Assembly: GCA_964609085.1 (NCBI GenBank)
Contig: CAZSRZ010000010.1
Location: 1 to 64,000 of the forward strand
Origin: JANPLG01 sp964609085
GTDB taxonomy: Bacteria > Armatimonadota > SYMT01
Length of the DNA stretch: 64,000 nucleotides
Reading direction: 5' to 3'
Shown here: piece after piece, positions 43,199 to 50,468 of the stretch
Numbering within the stretch: the stretch's first letter is position 1
Layout: every line of letters starts with the position of its first letter
Made by a program: the position numbers and the translations under genes
Notes under the pieces: generated by a model
Seen by the model: only the letters and a program-made list of their open reading frames with translations
The model's database searches: none
What the model was told of the DNA's origin: nothing

Positions 43199-44558
43199 AG
43201 CCGATCTCCGCTCGCCGTCGTCGTTCCTTGGCGAGATCGCGATCGAGCTTCGTGAGCGCCGCGCGCGGGGTGAGTGTGCCCCTCACGGCCGCCTCTTCTG
43301 CGCGCTTGATGCCGTCCATCATGAACACCTGGTAGGGTACGGGCGGCAGGGGTTGGATGTAGGGGCTGGGGAGGATGTCGAGAAACGTCTTGAACTGCGG
43401 GTATTTCCTTACGTACTCCTGGTACTTCGGTGCCAGCGCGATGGCGGGAGAAAGCGGCAGCCAGCCGCCCATTGTGTAGAACTCCGCTGCCCGCTCCGGC
43501 TGTTCGAGGCCGGACCAGAACTTGACGAACTCCCAGGCTCCCCGGGGCTGTCGGGCAGCCTTGGGGATCACCATGAAGTTGCCGTTGGACCAGGCGGCCA
43601 GTCTTCGGCCGCCCCTGGGGGGCGGGATCGGTGCCACCCGGTACTCCAGATCGGGCGCGAACTTCGCCACCTGCTCCACCCGCCACTGCCCATCAATCAG
43701 CACGGAGTAGGCGCCGCTGATGAACGGCCATTCGATGGCGAAGCCGCCGGTGTTGAGCCCGGACTCGAAGCGAACCACGTTGTTGAACCCGAGCTTGCGC
43801 CGCTCGCCGGCCAGAAACTCCAGCGCCCGGAGGTTCGCGGGTGTGTCGATGGTGAGTTCGCCAAGCTGCCAGTCGTAGAAGCCGCCGCCAAAGAGCGGCG
43901 CCATGTGGCGGTAATCCTTCGGCATGAAGCCGATGCGAGTCAGGTTGCGGTTGTTGTCGAAGCGGTTCAGCTTCGCGCCGATTGCCACCAGTGCTTCCAT
44001 GGTTTCGGGGAAGTGGTCGGGGTCCAGGCCGGCTTCGCGGAAGTGATCGGGCCGGTAGTAGCAGGCGTGAATGTTCAGGCCGATAGTGAGGCCATAGACG
44101 TGACCGCGGTAGGTACCGAGCCGCTTCACGATGGGGTAGGCCTCTCGGTCGAATCGCTGCTTTTCCTCCGGGGACATCAGTTCGTCGAGGGGGGTCAACA
44201 GGCCGTTGTTGGCCCAGGTCGGGATGACCGGATTCCACTGCGCCATCACATCCGGCGGATCGCCGCCCGCGGCCGCTAGAAGCAGCTTCACGTCCGCGCC
44301 CTGCGTGGGCACGGACAGGGCGATGAGTTCGTACCTCGATTGGCTCCGATTGAAGCGGTCGACGATCTTATCGACGACGTCCTTCCACTCCCCCGTCCAC
44401 ATGTGCCACATGCGGACGGGGATCCGATCCGGATAGGCGCGTCGAGTGGTGGGAGGGACTGCGAAAAGCGCCGCGACGGCGATGACGATTGCGGCCAGCA
44501 CCAGCCCCCGCAGGAGTCGGAGTGCCGGGAAGCGCGGGGCGGTCAGCTCAGCTTCCAT
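43188..44558 (-). CDS. Extracellular sugar-binding protein of the ABC importer
   Basis: 456 residues. The N-terminal hydrophobic segment (RLLRGLVLAAIVIAVAALFA) has no lipobox Cys, so it may be an uncleaved membrane anchor or ordinary signal peptide. The mature part matches family 1 binding proteins: VRMWHMWTGEWKDVVDKIVD, GGDPPDVMAQWNPVIPTWAN, NGLLTPLDELMSPEEKQRFD, and YGLTIGLNIHACYYRPDHFR. An Arg-rich C-terminus (KERRRRAEIGYAE) follows. It lies between the two permease genes, overlapping both. Confidence 0.9.
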   Translation of the reverse strand: MEAELTAPRFPALRLLRGLVLAAIVIAVAALFAVPPTTRRAYPDRIPVRMWHMWTGEWKDVVDKIVDRFNRSQSRYELIALSVPTQGADVKLLLAAAGGDPPDVMAQWNPVIPTWANNGLLTPLDELMSPEEKQRFDREAYPIVKRLGTYRGHVYGLTIGLNIHACYYRPDHFREAGLDPDHFPETMEALVAIGAKLNRFDNNRNLTRIGFMPKDYRHMAPLFGGGFYDWQLGELTIDTPANLRALEFLAGERRKLGFNNVVRFESGLNTGGFAIEWPFISGAYSVLIDGQWRVEQVAKFAPDLEYRVAPIPPPRGGRRLAAWSNGNFMVIPKAARQPRGAWEFVKFWSGLEQPERAAEFYTMGGWLPLSPAIALAPKYQEYVRKYPQFKTFLDILPSPYIQPLPPVPYQVFMMDGIKRAEEAAVRGTLTPRAALTKLDRDLAKERRRRAEIGYAE

Positions 44559-45417
44559 AGTGCACCCACCGGGCCTGTGACCGGAACAGTGCTCCGGTGA
44601 TCGCGACGACGATCAGGAAAAGGATCCACGCCATCGCGCTGGCATAACCCATGTCGAGATAGCGCCAGGCACGATCGAAGAGGTAGAGGGCGTAGAAAAG
44701 CGTGCTGTCCTCCGGTCCGCCCTGGGTCATCACGAAGGCCTGCGTGAAGTACTGGAAGGCACCGATGACGCCCATCACCAGATTGAAGAAGATCACTGGG
44801 GTCAGCATCGGCAGAGTGATTCGCGTCAGCCGCTGCCACGGCCCCGCGCCATCGATGGTCGCCGCTTCGTAGAGGTGGGCGGGGATATCCTTCAGGCCGG
44901 CCAGGTAGATGACCATGCTGCCGCCGACGCCCCATAGCGACATACCGACCAGGCTCCAAAAAGCCCAATTCTTGTCTTGTAGCCAAGCCGGCCCCACAAT
45001 CCCCCAGTTGCGCAGCAGCCCATTCACCAGGCCGATCTGCGGATTGAGGATCCACATGAAGACCACCGACGTAGCAACGACTGGCACGATGGAGGGGATG
45101 TAGAAGATGGTCCGAAAGATGCTCATCCCCGGCACCCGATGGTTCAGCAGCAGCGCGAGCCCGATCCCCCAGAGCGTCCCGAGCGGCACGGCCACCAGCG
45201 CGAAGCGAAACGTGACTCCGAGTGCCTTCCAGAACAGGGGGTCGCCCGAGAAGAGGGTGCGGTAGTTGGCGGCACCCACCCAGTGCGGTGGCGACACGAT
45301 GTCGTAGCGCGTAAACGACAACCCGAGACTGGCCAGAAACGGGATTGCCGTGAAGATCAGGAAGCCGAACAGCCAGGGGCTGATGAAGGCATACCCGACC
45401 CAGTTCTTGCGCAGCAT
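44548..45417 (-). CDS. Carbohydrate ABC transporter permease (MalF/UgpA type)
   Basis: 289 residues from the ATG at 45417, which starts MLRKNWVGYAFISPWLFGFL, the family N-terminus. An upstream in-frame TTG with a GAGGG 10 bases away is an alternative. The EAA loop is YEAATIDGAGPWQRLTRITL. The end MAWILFLIVVAITGALFRSQ is typical. First gene of the importer unit. It is 208 bases downstream of darG on the same strand, enough room for its own promoter. Confidence 0.93.
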   Translation of the reverse strand: MLRKNWVGYAFISPWLFGFLIFTAIPFLASLGLSFTRYDIVSPPHWVGAANYRTLFSGDPLFWKALGVTFRFALVAVPLGTLWGIGLALLLNHRVPGMSIFRTIFYIPSIVPVVATSVVFMWILNPQIGLVNGLLRNWGIVGPAWLQDKNWAFWSLVGMSLWGVGGSMVIYLAGLKDIPAHLYEAATIDGAGPWQRLTRITLPMLTPVIFFNLVMGVIGAFQYFTQAFVMTQGGPEDSTLFYALYLFDRAWRYLDMGYASAMAWILFLIVVAITGALFRSQARWVHYGS

Positions 45418-45625
45418 CCGCAACGGGGCTCTCCGGCGAGCGCGGGGTCCGCCCGGGGCCGGCAATCGACCGGCACCCTCATCATTGGCGGAAGGCGCAC
45501 CGGCAACCTTCCCCGGGTCCGTGGCGTGCCACACCCGACGCGGGTGCGCCGTGATCCGGCAGGATTCCCCGCCGTGGCGAAACGCCGCATCCGCCAGCCT
45601 CGCGCTCGCAACGGCAGGTCCTTGC

Positions 45626-46732
45626 TCAGGCCGCAGGAGCTGCGACAGGTTGGGGTCCGGCGACCGACTGGGGGTCCGACAAGCGGTGGAGGGCGATCTC
45701 CAGGCACCGGTCATCAAACAGCCGCAGCTTGCGATTCGCCGCAGCCATCCCCCCGGGCCAACTCTCCAGGCCAGCCCGGATAGCCTCCACGGTCCGCGGT
45801 TGGTCTGGCTGTTGGTGCAGCCAGTCCACGGTCGCCAACAACTCCATACCATGGGGCGACGCGAAACCGTCGATCAGCGTCAGCACCCATTCGACCACAG
45901 GGCGGAACGACGTGTAGCTTTCCTGCTCCAGGAAGGCGCGCAGTTCCCCCTCCCTCGCTGGCTCAAACCAGATGCGGTCGCCAGGTCGGGCATCCGAGAG
46001 TCGGCGCTCGCAGTGCAGGTAGGTCCCGTCCAGCCCGTTCAACAGATGGCGCAGGCCGTCTGCGTAGGGCCCGTACTTATGGGGAGAAAACGTCAATTGG
46101 AGCACGTCTTCCACCCCGGACAGGCGCACTCCGCGCTGGAGGAACCACGCCAGCTTCTGCACCTCCAGGACGCTGCAATCGAACGCCATCGCCTCGTAGA
46201 ACTGCACCGCCCTGACAATCATCGCCCGAGCAGGCGTGAGATGATCCAGACCGGACCGCTTCGGTGAGTTGAAGTAGGCGGGTGTGGGTTCGTAAACCAG
46301 CCAGTGAACGTCCGGCAGCTCGGCGGCGGCGACCTCGATTTCCGGACGCACCTGGCTCCACTGAAGTCCGCCGCTGCCACAGCCGAGCGGAGGCACCGCC
46401 AAGGAGTGGATGCCAAGGTCCCGAACGACCCGAACGAGGTCCTGGAGCCCGCCGCGGACGTACTCCAGCCGCGACGGGTTTCGCCAGTGCTTCTTGGTCG
46501 GAAAGTTGATCACCCACCGCGGGCCGAGTAGTGCGGAATTCCTGCTAACGAACATCCGACCGACTCGGACTTCTCCGTTACGGCACGCCGCCTCGTACGC
46601 GGCCGTGTTCTGAGGGAAGGCCTCGCGGAAGAGGAGGGCGATGCCCTTTCCCATCACGCCTACCTCGTTGACGGTGTTGACCACCGCCTCGACGGGCGCG
46701 TCCAGCAAGTTGCCCTGGGTGTACTGAATCAT
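45626..46732 (-). CDS. darG: DarG macrodomain antitoxin (DNA ADP-ribosylglycohydrolase)
   Basis: 368 residues. DarG reverses ADP-ribosylation of thymidine bases made by DarT and also binds the toxin. Residues 1-155 are the macrodomain: IQYTQGNLLDAPVEAVVNTV, GVMGKGIALLFREAFPQN, and VINFPTKKHWRNPSRLEYVR with Lys80, the position reported as catalytic in Thermus DarG, then LAVPPLGCGSGGLQW. The C-terminal 200 residues (FSPHKYGPYADGLRHLLNGL) match the toxin-binding part. It starts immediately after the darT stop. Together with darT this is a phage-defence toxin-antitoxin operon. Confidence 0.94.
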   Translation of the reverse strand: MIQYTQGNLLDAPVEAVVNTVNEVGVMGKGIALLFREAFPQNTAAYEAACRNGEVRVGRMFVSRNSALLGPRWVINFPTKKHWRNPSRLEYVRGGLQDLVRVVRDLGIHSLAVPPLGCGSGGLQWSQVRPEIEVAAAELPDVHWLVYEPTPAYFNSPKRSGLDHLTPARAMIVRAVQFYEAMAFDCSVLEVQKLAWFLQRGVRLSGVEDVLQLTFSPHKYGPYADGLRHLLNGLDGTYLHCERRLSDARPGDRIWFEPAREGELRAFLEQESYTSFRPVVEWVLTLIDGFASPHGMELLATVDWLHQQPDQPRTVEAIRAGLESWPGGMAAANRKLRLFDDRCLEIALHRLSDPQSVAGPQPVAAPAA

Positions 46733-47374
46733 CTAGAGGAACCAGTCAGGCCTGACGGCGACGGGTACGTGGCAGTTGGACTCCCCGAGAATCTTCACAC
46801 ATGCCTCCTCCACTTGCGTGTCGTAGCAGGCTACCCCAGAAAGCGCGTGGAAGGGAACGTGACGGTGCACCAGCGCCTCCGCCTGGTACCGCTCGAACCG
46901 ATCGGGCTGATCGGGCGTCCGTTTGAAGTCCCCTGACGCAATTACGTCCCACCATATGTTCTCCAGGTCCGTGAGTTCCCGGTAGAACCTGGCGGTTGCA
47001 AGGCACGCGTGCCGGTCAGTGAAGACAAAGTCAAGGCCGCGGAGCAGAAGTCGGGGCAGCGACGAGACAAGAATCACCAGCTCACTCATTGGACACTTCC
47101 TGAGCCCCGCGTATCCCGTCTTGATGTTGTAGAGCATCGGAGTTCGGGATGTGAAGTAGAACGGGACGTAGTCGCACAGGCGGCCCTTCGGCCCCACGGG
47201 GACCTCGCGGTGACTCCGCAGCTCGATGATCTCACTCCGGCCGATCGGCCGATACCCATCTGCTCGAACCGTCGAGGTAGCGCAGTGAAGCCCATGTCGC
47301 GCGAGCCACGCCATGTTGGAAGCGTGAGTCACACGATAGATCCGAGCTTTCTCTTGGTCGACTACGGGAGGCAG
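46733..47374 (-). CDS. darT: DarT DNA ADP-ribosyltransferase toxin (DUF4433), likely CTG start
   Basis: Uses NAD to ADP-ribosylate thymidine in single-stranded DNA. Family motifs: RIYRVTHASNMAWLARHGL, LCDYVPFYFTSRTPMLYNIK, DFVFTDRHACLATARFY and RFERYQAEALVHRHVPFHAL, where the Glu of QAE is the expected catalytic residue. The first usable ATG/GTG/TTG codon (GTG, 47332) falls inside the conserved IYRVTH segment and would cut off the first strand. The frame is open up to a stop at 47410. A CTG at 47374 has GGAAGG 9 bases upstream and restores LPPVVDQEKARIYRVTH (213 residues, normal length). A rare CTG start or a sequencing error is therefore likely. darG follows without a gap. Confidence 0.9.
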   Translation of the reverse strand: MPPVVDQEKARIYRVTHASNMAWLARHGLHCATSTVRADGYRPIGRSEIIELRSHREVPVGPKGRLCDYVPFYFTSRTPMLYNIKTGYAGLRKCPMSELVILVSSLPRLLLRGLDFVFTDRHACLATARFYRELTDLENIWWDVIASGDFKRTPDQPDRFERYQAEALVHRHVPFHALSGVACYDTQVEEACVKILGESNCHVPVAVRPDWFL

Positions 47375-47410
47375 CGGGGTGTTCCTTCCGAGAAGCGGGC
47401 TCCCCGGTCA

Positions 47411-47837
47411 CCCGCCCGGAACTCGTCCCTCAGATGACTCCAGGGACTCCGGTCAAGTCAGTCCAGGCCGAGGAATCCCAGATTGACCCTGCCGGCGAAT
47501 CCCTTCCGTCCGGTTGGTTCATTGCGGCCGTGCTCTCGGCGGTGAAGGGTCAGTATTCGCATCGGCACGTCCGGTTTAGCTTGGTCACCCGCTGGTCACC
47601 GACCTTCGATCCGGGGGCCTGAGATAGGGGGGGTTGTGAGAACGGATACCCCCGACTCATGGCGGAGTCCCGAAGGGCTCGGAGTTCACTGATGCGGCCT
47701 CCGGGCAGTACCGTGGAGCGGGGACTGCCTCGGCACAACATTTTTTCAACTTCGGGGACTCGGCCGGTCCGCGAGCGGTTGTGCGGGCATCGGAGCCTGG
47801 CTTTGTTCGGCTCTGTTCTTCGCCCCCGGGGAGCCCC
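47411..47837. other. 427-base region without a confident gene, between darT and the terminase
   Basis: No RNA gene or transposon end seen. A 62-codon plus frame (47434-47622, ending HVRFSLVTRWSPTFDPGA) has no SD and no recognisable domain; it could be a gene remnant. TGGTCACC occurs twice at 47582-47589 and 47593-47600, an 11-base period. A TTTTTT run at 47741-47746 has no stem before it. Promoters for the divergent darTG and terminase genes should lie here. Confidence 0.4.
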
Positions 47838-49235
47838 ATGCCATCGCCACCGCAGATCGACCTTCACGCCTGGCTCTCGCTCGCCAGCCCTCAACTGGAG
47901 TGGTGCTGGCCGCATCTGCTGCATCTACAGGGGCTGCTGCAGCGCGTGGCGACCGGGGAGCTACGGCGGCTCATGATCTTCACCCCGCCGCGGCACGGCA
48001 AGAGCGAGCTTGTGACCATTCGGTTTCCCGTTTATCGGCTCTGCGCCGACCCGGGCACGCGGGTCATCCTCGCCGCCTACAACCAGGCACTCGCCAGCCG
48101 CTTCTCGCGCCGGGCACGACGGATTGCCCACGAGCAGGGCCTGATCGGCCCGAGGGCTCCGGCTGACGATTGGGAAACTGAGTCGCTCGGCGGCGTGCGA
48201 GCAGTGGGCGTCGGCGGCGGCATCACCGGTCAGGGGGCGGACCTGATCGTCATCGACGACCCCGTCAAGAGCCGGGAGGAGGCGAACTCCGGCACCTATC
48301 GGGAGCGCCTGTGGGAGTGGTTCACTGACGACCTCTACACCCGTCTGGAACCCCGCGGCGCTCTGGTACTCGTGCAGACCCGGTGGCACGAGGATGATCT
48401 CGCGGGACGAATCCTCGCGGGTCCGGATGGTCCAAGTTGGACCATCTGCCGCCTGCCGGCAGAGGCGGAAACCCAGAGGGAGCGGGACGCCTATGCGGCC
48501 TTGATCGGCCGGTCCCTCGGTGAGCCGGAACCGCTTGGACGTCTGCCCGGAGAGCCGCTCTGTCCCGATCGCTTCGATCGAGAGGCACTTCGGCGCATCC
48601 GCCGGGTACTGGGTTCCAGCTACGATGCTCTGTACCAGCAGTGGCCCGTGCCCAGAACGGCCGGGTTCTTCCGGCCGGAGTGGCTCACGATCACGCCGCT
48701 TCCGTTGGCGGCGCCCGAGCCCACGAGGTGGATCCGCTACTGGGACCTGGCCGGGACGGAACGGGGAGGGGACTTCACCGCCGGCGTGCTGATGGGCCGC
48801 ACGGCAGGCGGAGAATTCCGGGTGGAAGACGTGGTGCGCGGTCAGTGGAGCTACGGCGCTCGCGACCGGCGCATCGTTCAGGTCGCCCGCGAGGATCGGG
48901 GAAGGTGGGGTGAAGCAGTGGGCACCTGGATCGAGCAGGAGCCGGGGAGTGGGGGACGGGAGGCAGCTGAACGACTGGTCCGTGCTCTGGCCGGTTTCAA
49001 CGCGCACAGCGAGACAGTGACGGGATCCAAGGAGGTTCGCGCCGCGCCACTGGCGTCTCAGGCGGAGATTGGGAGCGTGCGGCTGACCCGCGGCGAATGG
49101 AACCCAGACTTCATCGACGAGTTGTGCGCCTTCCCGCACGGCCGCCATGACGATCAGGTGGATGCCGCGGCCGGAGCCTTTCGGCGCCTGACAGCCGGGC
49201 GGCGGCTGCGCCTCTGGGACATCGAAAGCCCCTAG
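47838..49235 (+). CDS. Phage terminase large subunit, isolated
   Basis: 465 residues from the ATG at 47838 with GGGGAG upstream. The ATPase half has Walker A MIFTPPRHGKSELVTIRF (about 46-63), an adenine/C-motif region ILAAYNQALASRFSRRARRI, Walker B ADLIVIDDPVKSREEAN (134-150) and the coupling motif LVQTRWHEDDLAGRI. The nuclease half has IRYWDLAGTERGGDFTAGVL with Asp304 and a final HDDQVDAAAGAF. All motor and nuclease motifs look intact. No portal, capsid, small terminase or integrase gene is present on either side, so it is either a prophage remnant or a domesticated gene. It is divergent from darT. Confidence 0.93.
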   Translation: MPSPPQIDLHAWLSLASPQLEWCWPHLLHLQGLLQRVATGELRRLMIFTPPRHGKSELVTIRFPVYRLCADPGTRVILAAYNQALASRFSRRARRIAHEQGLIGPRAPADDWETESLGGVRAVGVGGGITGQGADLIVIDDPVKSREEANSGTYRERLWEWFTDDLYTRLEPRGALVLVQTRWHEDDLAGRILAGPDGPSWTICRLPAEAETQRERDAYAALIGRSLGEPEPLGRLPGEPLCPDRFDREALRRIRRVLGSSYDALYQQWPVPRTAGFFRPEWLTITPLPLAAPEPTRWIRYWDLAGTERGGDFTAGVLMGRTAGGEFRVEDVVRGQWSYGARDRRIVQVAREDRGRWGEAVGTWIEQEPGSGGREAAERLVRALAGFNAHSETVTGSKEVRAAPLASQAEIGSVRLTRGEWNPDFIDELCAFPHGRHDDQVDAAAGAFRRLTAGRRLRLWDIESP

Positions 49236-49392
49236 GCTCAATGGCATTTGTAGTGCGGGCGAACCCTGCGAAACATCGACTCGGCCTCCGTCCGCCACGC
49301 CCGCGATAGATTCTTCCTGGTGCCCGCAAAGCCTGACCGGCAGGGCGCTGGCCTCGAGGCGCCCGAGCCTCGGCGCAAACAATGGAGCGAGC

Positions 49393-49764
49393 ATGGAACT
49401 GGGAGCGTTCTCTGTCAGCCTGACGGTCAAGGACATCGAAGCCTCGCGAGCGTTCTACGAAAAGCTCGGCTTCCGCGCGTTCCACGGTGACGCGGCGCAG
49501 GGCTGGCTGATCATGAAGAACGGCTATCGAGTGATCGGCTTGTTCCAGGGGATGTTCGAAAAGAACATCCTAACCTTCAATCCCGGCTGGGACAGCGACG
49601 CCTGCGAGCTCCCGGAGTTCACGGATGTCCGTGAACTCCAGCGTCAATTGAAGGCGCAAGGCATCGAGCTGTCGACGGAGGCGGACGAGACCACCACCGG
49701 CCCCGCAAGTTTCGTCGTGGTGGACCCGGACGGGAACCCGATCCTCGTGGACCAGCACGTGTGA
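49393..49764 (+). CDS. VOC-superfamily (glyoxalase/bleomycin-resistance fold) protein
   Basis: 123 residues, ATG with GGAG upstream. Two beta-alpha-beta-beta-beta halves: GAFSVSLTVKDIEASRAFYE, KLGFRAFHGDAAQGWLIM, then TTTGPASFVVVDPDGNPILV. The VOC family uses a metal centre for isomerase, dioxygenase or drug-binding roles. It resembles the lactoylglutathione lyase-like group often annotated as PhnB or glyoxalase. No neighbour suggests a substrate. Confidence 0.88.
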   Translation: MELGAFSVSLTVKDIEASRAFYEKLGFRAFHGDAAQGWLIMKNGYRVIGLFQGMFEKNILTFNPGWDSDACELPEFTDVRELQRQLKAQGIELSTEADETTTGPASFVVVDPDGNPILVDQHV

Positions 49765-49812
49765 CCTGCCAGAATGACCGGCACTGACGTGCACGGTTCT
49801 GCGCCGTGGCCC

Positions 49813-49966
49813 GTCACCGAAGCAACTCCCGGGAACGCTGGCGTCCCGCCGGCATCAGCAATTCTCCCTCGAAATTCGTCGCGGGCCTGTCACCGGAGGC
49901 AACTCCTGGGAACGCTGGCGTCCCGCCGGCATGGGCAACCCGCCCTCGAAATCCGTGGACGGTCTG
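49813..49966. repeat. Two tandem 77-base repeats
   Basis: Copies at 49813-49889 and 49890-49966 share GCAACTCC, GGGAACGCTGGCGTCCCGCC, GGCAT and CCCTCGAAAT at the same spacing (77 bases) with about ten differences. In one frame the core reads GNAGVPPA, an interspersed repeat I have seen in many high-GC metagenome-derived genomes. CGCTGGCG and GCCGGC can fold on themselves. Probably a REP/MITE-like intergenic repeat, not a gene. Confidence 0.7.
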
Positions 49967-50044
49967 TGACCCCGCTAGTGCGCGCTACCAGCCGTGGGCT
50001 ATCTACTTCCACGACGGAATCCGGCTGACGGAGGCTGGGATCCC

Positions 50045-50160
50045 GGCACTGACGTGCACGGCTCTGAGCGGTGGCGGGTGCGTCGTCGTCGACGTTGTCC
50101 GGCTGACGCGGGATGCTGACGTGGACGGTTCTGGGCGGTGGCGGGTGCGTCATGGGAGGT
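50045..50160. repeat. Second family of degenerate tandem repeats, about 67 bases
   Basis: CTGACGTGCACGGCTCTGAG, CGGTGGCGGGTGCGTC (from about 50049) is repeated about 67 bases later as CTGACGTGGACGGTTCTGGG, CGGTGGCGGGTGCGTC (from 50116). The start of the motif also appears at 49780-49806. The region leads directly into the sequence duplicated around the N-gap. Confidence 0.6.
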
Positions 50161-50182
50161 GGGGTCGACAAGGCGGGTAGCT

Positions 50183-50392
50183 GACCAGGCGACCGTGTCG
50201 GCCGATTCCCCGGCCAGGTCGTCCGACATGGATGCCCNNNNNNNNNNNNNNNNNNNNNNNNNNNNNNNNNNNNNNNNNNNNNNNNNNNNNNNNNNNNNNN
50301 NNNNNNNNNNNNNNNNNNNNNNNNNNNNNNNNNNNNNGACCAGGCGACCGTGTCGGCCGATTCCCCGGCCAGGTCGTCCGACATGGATGCCC
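50183..50392. repeat. Exact 55-base direct repeats flanking a 100-N assembly gap
   Basis: Bases 50183-50237 and 50338-50392 are identical over 55 positions, beginning GACCAGGCGACCG and ending ACATGGATGCCC. They abut a run of exactly 100 N (50238-50337). A 55-base identity ending exactly at both gap edges is what a de Bruijn assembler with k=55 leaves at two contig ends that share one k-mer. The gap size is therefore a placeholder. The true sequence may simply join the two copies, or hold collapsed tandem repeats. Confidence 0.85.
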
Positions 50393-50468
50393 TCCGCCCC
50401 ATGATGGGGTAGACTGCACCGTTGTCGCCGCGGGATCGACCGGTAATGGGCGACCTCAGGATGGGTCG

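Larger units (their letters stand above)
49765..50468. other. 704-base gene-free repeat region containing the assembly gap
   Basis: Between the VOC gene and hemE I see only repeats and 100 N. Long frames crossing it read as low-complexity Arg/Pro/Gly strings without known domains, and I call no gene. A short degenerate start of the second repeat family occurs at 49780-49806. The hemE promoter must lie between 50393 and 50468. Confidence 0.75.

Noticed and set aside
47434..47622. Small plus-strand gene upstream of the terminase
   Set aside because: 62 codons, no SD, no recognisable domain, and in a region likely to hold promoters; kept only as a note.
47961..49436. A 491-codon antisense frame over the terminase and the VOC upstream region
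   Set aside because: The terminase frame has Walker and nuclease motifs; the antisense product has no recognisable domain.
49780..50200. CRISPR array
   Set aside because: There are only two copies of each of two unrelated repeats, with 67-77-base periods and no distinct spacers, and no cas genes are in the window.
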